A stretch of DNA of 64,000 nucleotides. It comes from Paenibacillus ehimensis NBRC 15659 (GTDB lineage: Bacteria > Bacillota > Bacilli > Paenibacillales > NBRC-103111). Shown here piece by piece: positions 34,909 through 43,008 of this stretch. Made by a program: the position numbers and the translations under genes. Below the pieces are notes generated by a model, which was given only the letters and a program-made list of their open reading frames with translations, was not told where the DNA came from and ran no database searches. Each line of letters opens with the position of its first letter. Position 1 is the first letter of the stretch. The stretch lies in NCBI RefSeq assembly GCF_004000785.1, contig NZ_BILX01000022.1:1-64000 (forward strand). Direction: 5' to 3'.

Positions 34909-35505
34909 TTAGTCAGGCCGAATTCCGTTTAGAATCGTATCGATCGCTTTGCGATGAATGGCAATCAATTGGTCCATCGTATAATTCTCGTAATAAGTAG
35001 CGCTCAAGCCGCCCAGCGTTCCCATGACGATGAAGGTTAATTGCTCGGGATCGTCTTTTTTGAATTCTCCCTTATCCATGCCGGCCTGCAGCACGTTCTT
35101 TACATGCTGGTGGGGTGTTTTGGCAAGTGCCACCAAATAATTCAAGATGTCGGGATCGGCGGTTTGACTGCCGGAAAATTCCTCCGCCGCTTTCATGAGC
35201 GGATTTTGAAGATCGAGCGCAAAATGATCGGCCAGCGCGTACAGCCGTTCGGTTTCAGTCGTCAAGGAAGCGGATAGCTTACTCCATTGATCAATCCACT
35301 CCTGCATGTTCTCATCCAGTAGTTTCAGGAACAGCGATTCCTTGCTCTTGAAATGGTAGTAGATGCTGCCTTTGCTCATACCGGACTTCACGCGAATTTC
35401 GTCAATCGACGTGGCACTGTAGCCTTTTTGGACAAACAGCTCCTTGGCGGTGGCGAGTATATGTTTGCGGGTCTGTTCCGCTTCTTCGGGACGTTTGCGT
35501 GCCAT
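34909..35505 (-). CDS. TetR-family transcriptional repressor
   Basis: 198 residues. N-terminal helix-turn-helix (about 10-55): AEQTRKHILATAKELFVQKG then TSIDEIRVKSGMSKGSIYYHFKSKE, followed by a helical ligand-binding domain. ATG at 35505 (GAGG 6 bases upstream) is preferred over an in-frame ATG four codons upstream. It probably represses itself and the downstream MFS gene through two nearly identical operators and is released by an exporter substrate. Confidence 0.9.
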   Translation of the reverse strand: MARKRPEEAEQTRKHILATAKELFVQKGYSATSIDEIRVKSGMSKGSIYYHFKSKESLFLKLLDENMQEWIDQWSKLSASLTTETERLYALADHFALDLQNPLMKAAEEFSGSQTADPDILNYLVALAKTPHQHVKNVLQAGMDKGEFKKDDPEQLTFIVMGTLGGLSATYYENYTMDQLIAIHRKAIDTILNGIRPD

Positions 35506-35527
35506 CGTGCACCTCATTTATTAATCT

Positions 35528-35539
35528 GACCGTCCGGTC
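35528..35539 (-). promoter_or_regulatory. TetR-type operator before tetR
   Basis: GACCGTCCGGTC, a perfect 5+2+5 palindrome, 23 bases before the tetR start; flanks TTAAT/TAATTA extend the symmetry. Confidence 0.7.
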
Positions 35540-35675
35540 TAATTATTAGAATAACGGATGCGGACCAAAATTGCAAGACCGCCGGCGGGAAACCAATCGA
35601 TGAACATTTCGCGAACAGAATGAGCAAAATGCGCACAATGCGAATTATTCAACTTATGAGCAGAAGCTAGGCTCA

Positions 35676-35689
35676 TGAAAGCGCTTAAT
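35676..35689 (+). promoter_or_regulatory. Candidate CcpA box (cre) upstream of tctC
   Basis: TGAAAGCGCTTAAT matches the cre core TGAAAGCGCTT (11 of 14 to TGAAAGCGCTTTCA). Confidence 0.5.
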
Positions 35690-35713
35690 GCTACAATGAC
35701 GAAGCAATCGACA

Positions 35714-35727
35714 AGAAAGCGCTATCA
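35714..35727 (+). promoter_or_regulatory. Second candidate cre upstream of tctC
   Basis: AGAAAGCGCTATCA matches TGAAAGCGCTTTCA at 12 of 14 positions, 38 bases after the first cre-like box. Confidence 0.5.
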
Positions 35728-35776
35728 AAATATAGTTTACAAACAAAAACAAAAACAAAAACGGAGGTCCTCACTT

Positions 35777-36835
35777 ATGATATTGAAGACGCTATCGAGC
35801 AAATCTTGGAAAATCGCGCTGACCGGCGTTCTGGCCCTCGGTCTGACGGCTTGCGGAGCGGGCGGAAGCGCATCGAAATCGAATGACGAAGCCAAGCCGG
35901 CCGCTTCCGGCAAATCATCGTCGTACCCTGAGAAGCCCATTGTCATCGTCGCTCCGTCCGGCGCAGGCGGCGGCTGGGACAAGACGGCGCGTTCCATTGC
36001 CAAGACGCTCGCCGAAAGCAAGGCGGTCGGTCAGCCGCTCACCGTGGAGAACAAGCCGGGCGGCGGAGGAGCGGTCTTCATGGCCGAATATGCGACCAAG
36101 GACAAGAAAGACAATTACAAGCTGTTCGTCAACTCGCCCCCCATTCTGATCAACAACTTGAAGAAGGAAGGCAACAGCCCGTACGGGTACAAGGATACGA
36201 CGCCGCTGGCGCAGCTTACCCAGGACTATGGCGCGATCGTTGTCAGCGCAAACTCGAAGTTTAAAGATATGCAATCGGTGATCGAAGCGCTGAAGACCGA
36301 TCCGACGAAGGTAACGGTTGCGGGAGGCTCCGCGCCGGGCTCGATGGATCATCTGATTGCCGTGCTGCCGGCTTACAAGTCAGGAATCGATCCGAAGAAA
36401 GTGAAGTACGTTTCGTACGATGGCGGCGGCGAAGCGATGACCTCGCTGCTCGGCGGCAATGCCGACGTGATTGCGACCGACGCTTCCAGCGTAGGCGAGT
36501 ATGTCAAAGCGGGCAAAGTGCGCGTGCTTGCCGTGACCGCGCCGAGCCGTCTCTCCGGTGAGCTGAAGGACGTCCCGACGCTCAAGGAGCAGGGAATCGA
36601 CGCCGAGTTTAAGATTTGGCGCGGCATCTTCGGGCCGAAGGAAATGGGCAAGGACGAGCTGGCCTTCTGGGATGCCAAGCTGAAAGAAATGTCCGATTCC
36701 GAAGTCTGGAAAAAAGAGCTTCAGGCGAATGTATGGGAGAAAGATTACAAGAACGCGGCCGATTTCAAAGCGTTCCTCGCCCAGCAGGAATCGCAGGTCA
36801 AGGACATGCTGACGGCGCTCGGCATGGCGAAATAA
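35777..36835 (+). CDS. tctC: Tripartite tricarboxylate transporter, binding lipoprotein TctC
   Basis: 352 residues. Lipoprotein signal (hydrophobic LTGVLALGLTAC, Cys near residue 23), then a TctC/Bug-type binding domain with the typical opening SYPEKPIVIVAPSGAGGGWD, ENKPGGGGAV and the YVSYDGGGEAMTSLLGG segment. It binds citrate or a related di/tricarboxylate outside the cell. A longer frame starts at 35675, but ATG at 35777 has ACGGAGG 9 bases upstream and gives a proper signal peptide. First gene of tctCBA-kinase-regulator. Confidence 0.92.
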   Translation: MILKTLSSKSWKIALTGVLALGLTACGAGGSASKSNDEAKPAASGKSSSYPEKPIVIVAPSGAGGGWDKTARSIAKTLAESKAVGQPLTVENKPGGGGAVFMAEYATKDKKDNYKLFVNSPPILINNLKKEGNSPYGYKDTTPLAQLTQDYGAIVVSANSKFKDMQSVIEALKTDPTKVTVAGGSAPGSMDHLIAVLPAYKSGIDPKKVKYVSYDGGGEAMTSLLGGNADVIATDASSVGEYVKAGKVRVLAVTAPSRLSGELKDVPTLKEQGIDAEFKIWRGIFGPKEMGKDELAFWDAKLKEMSDSEVWKKELQANVWEKDYKNAADFKAFLAQQESQVKDMLTALGMAK

Positions 36836-36854
36836 GGACAGGGAGGTTGGTCCG

Positions 36855-37322
36855 ATGAGCAAAGCATTTGACCGCACGATGTCCGGCGTTTTTCTCGCGA
36901 TCGGAACGGCATTCGCTTTCGGCAGTTTATCGATTTCCGGCAGCGCTTACGGCAGCCACGTGGGGCCGAACATCTTTCCGCTGGGCCTTGGCATTCTGCT
37001 GATGCTGATCAGCTTGAGGCTGTTCTACGAAACACTGAAATACCCTGCAGCGGACAAAGGGGAAGGCCGTGGAGGGAAGCTGGATTATAAGCGGTTTCTC
37101 GTTATGTTGGTTTCGGCGATCGGCTATATCATGGTGCTTGAAGAAATCGGTTATGTGATCAGTACATTCATCTTTCTGATGATTGGCTTTCAAACGATGG
37201 AACGGGGAAAATGGCTGTACTCGGCCGTCATTTCCGCAGGCTTTTCCGTCGGCGTCTACTATGTCTATGTCGAATTGCTGAAGGGCACTTTGCCGGGCTT
37301 GCCTTCTTGGCTGGGCCTCTGA
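36855..37322 (+). CDS. tctB: Tripartite tricarboxylate transporter, small membrane subunit TctB
   Basis: 155 residues with four hydrophobic segments (about 10-28, 36-55, 78-98, 115-140) and the family opening with GSxxGPNxFPLGLGILLM. TctB is the small integral subunit that pairs with TctA. GGGAGG lies 8 bases before the ATG; the gap to tctC is 19 bases. Confidence 0.88.
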   Translation: MSKAFDRTMSGVFLAIGTAFAFGSLSISGSAYGSHVGPNIFPLGLGILLMLISLRLFYETLKYPAADKGEGRGGKLDYKRFLVMLVSAIGYIMVLEEIGYVISTFIFLMIGFQTMERGKWLYSAVISAGFSVGVYYVYVELLKGTLPGLPSWLGL

Positions 37323-37377
37323 GCGAAAGCGTGCGAATCGGCAATTGTTCGGACTGCTTGGGAGGGAAGCGCTTTAG

Positions 37378-38904
37378 ATGGATACGTTACAATATTTGCT
37401 CAGCGGATTTGCCACGGCGCTGATATGGTACAACTTGCTGTTCGCCTTTGCCGGCGTCTTGATCGGGACGATGGTCGGTGTCCTTCCGGGGATCGGGCCG
37501 ATCAGCGGGGTCGCTCTGCTGATCCCGGTCACCACCTCGCTTACCAGCGGACTGCCGCCGGAGGCTGCCGCGACCAGCTCGATCATCCTGCTGGCCGGCG
37601 TCTATTACGGAGCGATGTACGGCGGCTCGACCACCTCGATTCTGCTCAATACGCCGGGCGAATCGTCTTCCGTCGTCACCGCCTTGGACGGTTACCCGAT
37701 GGCGAAGCAGGGCCGGGCGGGGGCGGCCCTCTCGATAGCGGCCATCGGCTCCTTCATCGCCGGCTTGATTTCCTTGATCGGACTGGTGCTCCTGGCCGAG
37801 CCGCTGTCGAACGTGGCCCTCAAAATGGGCCCCGCCGAGGAATTTTCGCTCATGGTGCTCGGACTGTGCGCGCTGAGCGGACTGGCTGGGAAATCGATCA
37901 CGAAAGCGCTGCTGATGACCGTATTCGGCTTGGCGCTGGCGACGATCGGGATTGACGCGGTATCCGGCGTCGCACGCTTTTCATTTGACATCCCCGAGCT
38001 GTATCAGGGCATCGAGTTTTTGACCGTGGCCGTCGGGATGTTCGCCCTTGGAGAAGTATTCAAGACCATACTTGAAAAGGATGCGGACGCCGGCGAAATC
38101 GCCAAAATCAACAGTATCCTGCCGACGAAGCAGGACTTGAAGGACAGCGCGCTGCCGATAGTGCGCGGGTCGCTCGTAGGCTTCTTCAAAGGCATCGTCC
38201 CCGGCTCCGGGGCGACCTTGGCCTCATTCCTCTCGTACCTGCTGGAGAAAAAAATCAGCAAGCATCCGGAGAAATTCGGCAAGGGCGCCATCGAGGGCGT
38301 CGCCGGTCCGGAATCGGCCAATAACGCCGCTTCCGGCGGTGCCATGATTCCGCTGCTTACGCTCGGCATTCCCGGAACGGGCACGACCGCCGTGCTCATG
38401 GGGGCACTCATCATGTACAACGTGCAGCCGGGTCCGCTTCTGTTCGAGGATCATCCGGGCATCGCTTGGGGCCTCATCGCGAGCATGTTTATCGGCAATG
38501 TCATGCTGCTGCTGCTCAATATGCCTTTGGTGAAGGTGTTTGCCAAAATTATCGAAACGCCGGCGAAATACTTGATTCCGATTATCGTGACGATCTCCAT
38601 CTTCGGAGTATATGCCGTGCAGATGTCCGTCTTTCATTTGCTGCTGCTGCTTGCATGCGGGGTTGCCGGCTATTTTCTTTCCAAACACGACTACCCGATT
38701 GCGCCCCTTGTTCTCGGGCTGGTTCTCGGACCGATGATCGAAAACAATATGCGGCGGGCGCTAACGATTTCGAGCGGCGATTTTTCGATCTTCGTCATGA
38801 AGCCGGTTTCCTTGATCTTCCTGATTATCGCCGTACTGTGGCTCGCCATTCCGTTTGTGATGAAGCTGCGCGGCAAAAAGGTAATCGTTAACGAAGAAGC
38901 GTAA
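37378..38904 (+). CDS. tctA: Tripartite tricarboxylate transporter, large membrane subunit TctA
   Basis: 508 residues, 11-12 membrane segments, usual TctA length. Conserved motifs: [20 protein letters not shown] near residue 35, [15 protein letters not shown] near residue 80, [19 protein letters not shown] near 270 and [17 protein letters not shown] near 330. It is the ion-driven channel of the secondary transporter that works with TctB and TctC. A GC-rich hairpin follows 24 bases after the stop. Confidence 0.94.
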   Translation: MDTLQYLLSGFATALIWYNLLFAFAGVLIGTMVGVLPGIGPISGVALLIPVTTSLTSGLPPEAAATSSIILLAGVYYGAMYGGSTTSILLNTPGESSSVVTALDGYPMAKQGRAGAALSIAAIGSFIAGLISLIGLVLLAEPLSNVALKMGPAEEFSLMVLGLCALSGLAGKSITKALLMTVFGLALATIGIDAVSGVARFSFDIPELYQGIEFLTVAVGMFALGEVFKTILEKDADAGEIAKINSILPTKQDLKDSALPIVRGSLVGFFKGIVPGSGATLASFLSYLLEKKISKHPEKFGKGAIEGVAGPESANNAASGGAMIPLLTLGIPGTGTTAVLMGALIMYNVQPGPLLFEDHPGIAWGLIASMFIGNVMLLLLNMPLVKVFAKIIETPAKYLIPIIVTISIFGVYAVQMSVFHLLLLLACGVAGYFLSKHDYPIAPLVLGLVLGPMIENNMRRALTISSGDFSIFVMKPVSLIFLIIAVLWLAIPFVMKLRGKKVIVNEEA

Positions 38905-38928
38905 GGCGGGGCGAATCCGTTCCGACAC

Positions 38929-38968
38929 AATCCCCGGGCAGGTTCAGTTTATTGGGCCCCCGGGGATT
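38929..38968 (+). terminator. Putative terminator after tctA
   Basis: AATCCCCGGG and CCCGGGGATT are perfect 10-base arms with a 20-base loop. The tail TATAT is not a real T-run, so termination is probably partial. Confidence 0.5.
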
Positions 38969-39015
38969 TATATCGGTTGGACAGGATATGGTATTATAGG
39001 AAGAAGGGGGAATTT

Positions 39016-40626
39016 ATGCGCTTACAAACGAAGTTGATTTTGCTCATATGTACACTCCTTTTTTCCGTGCTTGCGGTGGCGGCGGCCGTGGTCGAATATA
39101 TGGTGACGTCGATGATGGAAGACCAGATCGGCACCCGGGCGCTCAAGGTGGCGGAGACGGTGGCGGCCATCCCCGAAATCCGGGAGGCGTTCAAGCTTGC
39201 GGATCCGTCGTCCGTTATTCAGCCGCTTGCCGAGCAAATTCGCGAGAAAACAGGCGCTTTGTACTTGGTCATCGGCAACCGCGAAGGCATACGCTACTCC
39301 CATCCGCTGCCCGAGCGGATCGGCAAAGAAATGGTCGGCGGCGACAACGGTCCGGTGCTTGAAGGGAAGTCGATCATCTCCAAGGCCGAAGGCTCCATGG
39401 GGCCTTCGCTGCGCGGGAAGGTGCCGGTCCGGGCCGGGAACGGGGACGTAATCGGCATCGTATCGGTGGGATTTCTAGTGGACGATATTAACCGTTGGGA
39501 CGATGTGTATCAGTGGCGGATTTTGCTTATTTCCCTTGCTGCCCTTGTCGTAGCGATGGCGGGAGCCGTGGTGATTGCCAGAGGCGTCCGCCGTTCGATT
39601 CACGGTTTGGAGCCGGAAGAAATCGGAACGCTGTATATGGAGAAGAAAGCCATTCTCGAATCGATCCGCGAAGCGATACTCGCGGTGGACCGCAACGGCT
39701 TGATCACCTTGGCGAACCAACAGACGCTGCGCATTCTGGGGCTCCCCGATGATACCGAGCTTATCGGCAAGCCGATCCGGGATATCGTCCCGAAGTCCCG
39801 GCTGCTCACGGTGATTCGCACCGGCCGGTCCGAATTCGACGTGGAGATGATTATGCACGGTCAGGAGGTTGTTGCGAACCGGGTGCCGGTGTTTAATAGG
39901 CAAAATGAAGTCATCGGCGCCGTAGTCAGCTTCCGCAGCAAGTCGGAGGTGTACCGGCTCGCGGAGGAGCTGTCCCAGGTCAAGCGGTTCGCCGAGGGGC
40001 TGCGGGCGCAGACCCATGAATATTCCAATAAGCTGTACGTCATCTCCGGGCTTATCCAGCTCGAAATGTATCAAGAGGCCGTCGAGATGATTTCCAAGGA
40101 AACGGACGTGCATCAAAATTTCATTCAGTTTATTATGCGGGAAATTCCCGATCCGGTGATCGGAGGATTGTTAATCGGCAAATATAATCGCGCCCACGAG
40201 CTCAAAATCAACCTCGAGATCGATCCCGAAACCTCGTTCAAGGATGTGCCGGCCCGGGTGGACAGAGATCTTCTCGTCACCATCATCGGAAATTTAACGG
40301 ACAATGCCATGGAAGCGCTGCTCGATTATTGTGCCGCCGAGGAGAAGAAGGTTACCTTGTTTCTGAGCGATTACGGAGAAGATCTCATGATCGAATGCGA
40401 AGACAACGGTCCCGGCATCCCGGACGAATGGGCGGAGAACATTTTCCAGAAAGGCGTGTCGAGCAAAGAGGGCGAGCACCGGGGCATCGGGCTAGCGTTG
40501 GTCAAGCATGCCGTGGATAAGCTCGGCGGCCGGATTCTGCACGAACCGTCGGGAGAGGGCGGTACCGTGTTCTCGGTTGTCATTCCGAAACGGATCGAAG
40601 AACCGAAGAAAGGGGAAGAAACTTGA
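39016..40626 (+). CDS. CitA/DcuS-type sensor histidine kinase
   Basis: 536 residues. Membrane segments at about 7-27 and 168-188 frame an extracellular single-Cache/PAS sensor of about 130 residues, as in CitA and DcuS that sense citrate or C4-dicarboxylates. A cytoplasmic PAS (about 215-310) and an SPOB-like kinase core follow, with phospho-acceptor His334 in RAQTHEYSNKLYVISGL and ATP-binding GxG motifs (ECEDNGPGIPDEW, HRGIGLALVKHAV). ATG at 39016 behind AAGGGGG is chosen over an upstream frame. It controls tctCBA with the regulator at 40623. Confidence 0.92.
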   Translation: MRLQTKLILLICTLLFSVLAVAAAVVEYMVTSMMEDQIGTRALKVAETVAAIPEIREAFKLADPSSVIQPLAEQIREKTGALYLVIGNREGIRYSHPLPERIGKEMVGGDNGPVLEGKSIISKAEGSMGPSLRGKVPVRAGNGDVIGIVSVGFLVDDINRWDDVYQWRILLISLAALVVAMAGAVVIARGVRRSIHGLEPEEIGTLYMEKKAILESIREAILAVDRNGLITLANQQTLRILGLPDDTELIGKPIRDIVPKSRLLTVIRTGRSEFDVEMIMHGQEVVANRVPVFNRQNEVIGAVVSFRSKSEVYRLAEELSQVKRFAEGLRAQTHEYSNKLYVISGLIQLEMYQEAVEMISKETDVHQNFIQFIMREIPDPVIGGLLIGKYNRAHELKINLEIDPETSFKDVPARVDRDLLVTIIGNLTDNAMEALLDYCAAEEKKVTLFLSDYGEDLMIECEDNGPGIPDEWAENIFQKGVSSKEGEHRGIGLALVKHAVDKLGGRILHEPSGEGGTVFSVVIPKRIEEPKKGEET

Positions 40627-41351
40627 AGGCTGACGCTGCGAATACAACGCCGTCGATCCGCGTGCTGATCATCGAAGACGATGAGCGGATCGCGGAGATT
40701 AACCGGCGCTTCGTTGAGAAAGTGCCGGGCTTCGACGTTGTCGGCATAGCGACCGACGAGCCGCAGGCGCTGGAGCTCATGAGCGTGCTGGAGCCGGATC
40801 TGGTGCTGCTCGACATTTATTTTCCGGAGACCAGCGGGCTTGAGCTGCTTCGTACGATCGGCCAGCAGCATCGGCAGGCGGACGTCATCATGATTACCGC
40901 AGCCAAAGAGGTCGAAGCCGTGCGGGAAGCGATCCGTGGCGGCGTGTTCGATTACATCATGAAGCCGGTGCTATTCAGCAGAATGCAGGAGACGCTGCTG
41001 CGGTACGAATCGTTTCACCGGACGATCAAGCAGCTTTGTCAGGCTAACGCTTCGATCAGTCAGGACGAGATCGACCGGCTGCTCCAGGGCAGCGCAAAAA
41101 AAGAAGCCCCCGGTCCGGGAGCTCCTCTGCCCAAGGGCATCGACAAGCTGACGCTGGATAAAATCGTCCAAGCGATTTCCGAGGCGAACGCGCCGCTTAC
41201 CGCGGAAGAAACGGCGAAGCGGGTCGGCGTCAGCCGCTCTACGGCCAGACGCTACCTGGAGCATCTGGCGGAGGAAGGGCAGCTTCGCGCCGATTTGTCT
41301 TACGGGGATGTCGGCCGCCCGGAGCGGGTATACTTCCAGAAAAATAAATGA
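40623..41351 (+). CDS. CitT-like response regulator
   Basis: 242 residues. Receiver domain (about 10-135) with IIEDDERI, phospho-acceptor Asp64 in VLLDIYFPETSG, and Lys in FDYIMKPVLFSRM. The C-terminal part (about 175-240) contains a helix-turn-helix of the CitT/DctR type (TAEETAKRVGVSRSTARRYL). The start is TTG overlapping the kinase stop as TTGA, so translation is coupled. It should activate tctCBA in response to external tricarboxylate. Confidence 0.9.
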   Translation: MKADAANTTPSIRVLIIEDDERIAEINRRFVEKVPGFDVVGIATDEPQALELMSVLEPDLVLLDIYFPETSGLELLRTIGQQHRQADVIMITAAKEVEAVREAIRGGVFDYIMKPVLFSRMQETLLRYESFHRTIKQLCQANASISQDEIDRLLQGSAKKEAPGPGAPLPKGIDKLTLDKIVQAISEANAPLTAEETAKRVGVSRSTARRYLEHLAEEGQLRADLSYGDVGRPERVYFQKNK

Positions 41352-41361
41352 GATAAATAAT

Positions 41362-41976
41362 TTATTCCATTAAATACTTTTCCGTCAAAATCGACAGCAG
41401 CTGGATGCCGACTTCATTGTGCCCGCCTTCGGGGATGATGAGGTCGGCATATTTTTTGGACGGCTCGATGAAGGCTTCGTGCATCGGCTTGACCGTCGTC
41501 AAATATTGGTCGTACACGGATTGGATCGACCGTCCGCGCTCCTCGATATCGCGCAGCACTCTGCGCAGAATCCGTACGTCCGGATCGGTGTCCACGAATA
41601 CCTTGATGTCCAGAATGCCGCGCAGGTGCTCGTCCGACAACACGTGGAGCCCCTCGATAATGACGATCTTGTTCGGCTTCAGTTCCACGTTGCGGGTGGT
41701 TGAACGCGCATGCTTGGAAAAATCGTAGACGGGCGCAGTCACAACCATTTGTTTTTTAAGCTGCTTCAAATGCTCCAGCAGCAACTCGTTATCGAAGGCG
41801 AACGGATGGTCGTAATTGATCGATTCCCGTTCCGTGAAGGATATATGCGAGTGATCCTTGTAATAATTGTCCTGCGAAATAAACGTCACTTTGTCGGATC
41901 CGAGCCGGTCGATGACGGAGCGTGCGACCGTCGTTTTGCCCGAACCTGTGCCTCCTGCGATACCGATGATTAACAT
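41362..41976 (-). CDS. udk: Uridine kinase
   Basis: 204 residues, standard Udk length. P-loop GGTGSGKTT at 8-16, FISQDNYYKD (substrate binding), NYDHPFAFDN, and lid RRVLRDIEERGRS. It phosphorylates uridine and cytidine to UMP and CMP with ATP or GTP in pyrimidine salvage. It is convergent with the CitT-like gene with only 10 bases between stops. AGGAGG lies 13 bases before the ATG, somewhat far. Confidence 0.95.
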   Translation of the reverse strand: MLIIGIAGGTGSGKTTVARSVIDRLGSDKVTFISQDNYYKDHSHISFTERESINYDHPFAFDNELLLEHLKQLKKQMVVTAPVYDFSKHARSTTRNVELKPNKIVIIEGLHVLSDEHLRGILDIKVFVDTDPDVRILRRVLRDIEERGRSIQSVYDQYLTTVKPMHEAFIEPSKKYADLIIPEGGHNEVGIQLLSILTEKYLME

Positions 41977-42141
41977 AAAGGGGAAAATGCCTCCTGCCGC
42001 GTAAGATCAAACTTCAATTTTAGTATTGTAGCACAAATGCCCTTGGAACACGAGTCCGGTCGGATGCTGTCACATATTCTTCGGAGCTTTTGGCAAAATA
42101 ACGCTGTTGCCGAATAGTTCAAGACAAAGGGGCGAGAACGG

Positions 42142-42957
42142 ATGAGTGTACAGACTTTGCAACGACCCGGCACGACGCTTCCGGGGCTGCAAGACAAAGT
42201 CGCGGTCGTGACCGGCGCCGGTTCCGGGATCGGCCGCGCCGCCGCCATGGCTCTGGCCAAGCAGGGAGTGAAGGTATGCCTGCTCGATCTGCTGAACGAG
42301 CGTACGGAGCAGGTCAAGCAGGAGCTGGCAGCCATGCAGGCGCAGGCGATCACGGTGGACGTGGACGTATCCGATCCGCTGCGGGTGAAGCAAGCGATCG
42401 ATACGGCGGCGGGAACATGGGGGCGGCTTGACGTCGTCTTTGCCAACGCGGGGATTAACGGCGTGCTGGCGCCGATCGAGGATATGAAGCCGGAAGACTG
42501 GGACCATACGCTGTTCGTCAATTTGAAAGGGACGTTTCTGTGGGTGAAATATGCGATTCCTCATATGAAGCAGAAGGGCGGCAGCATCATCGTGACCAGC
42601 TCAATCAACGGCAGCCGCGTCTTCTCGAATATCGGGATGTCGGCGTACAGCACGTCCAAGGCGGGCCAGATCGCTTTTGCAAAGATGGCGGCGCTTGAGC
42701 TTGCCCGTTATAAAATCCGGGTTAACGCCGTCTGTCCGGGTTCGATCAAAACGCACATTAATCAAAGCACGCATCCGTCGCCCGAGCTGGAGAAAGTCAA
42801 GATCAAGGTGGAATATCCGGAGGGCAGCCAGCCCTTGGAGCACGCTCCCGGACAACCGGAGCAGGTGGCGGATTTGGTCGCTTTTCTGGCGTCTGATGCT
42901 TCAAGCCACATCACCGGAACGGAGATCTTCATTGACGGGGCAGAGTCGTTGATTTGA
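42142..42957 (+). CDS. SDR-family NAD(P)-dependent oxidoreductase
   Basis: 271 residues, classical short-chain dehydrogenase: cofactor motif TGAGSGIGRA near residue 25, NAG (FANAGINGV), catalytic Ser in VTSSINGS and Tyr-x-x-x-Lys in YSTSKAGQ, followed by VNAVCPGSIKT and the C-terminal FIDGAESL. It reduces or oxidises a sugar, ketone or fatty compound; the substrate is open. The protease-nuclease gene starts 51 bases later, so co-transcription is possible, but no functional link is evident. Confidence 0.9.
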   Translation: MSVQTLQRPGTTLPGLQDKVAVVTGAGSGIGRAAAMALAKQGVKVCLLDLLNERTEQVKQELAAMQAQAITVDVDVSDPLRVKQAIDTAAGTWGRLDVVFANAGINGVLAPIEDMKPEDWDHTLFVNLKGTFLWVKYAIPHMKQKGGSIIVTSSINGSRVFSNIGMSAYSTSKAGQIAFAKMAALELARYKIRVNAVCPGSIKTHINQSTHPSPELEKVKIKVEYPEGSQPLEHAPGQPEQVADLVAFLASDASSHITGTEIFIDGAESLI

Positions 42958-43008
42958 TGCTCTGGCGACAGGACGATAAAGCCCGAATACCGCAAAGGAG
43001 GTAACCAA

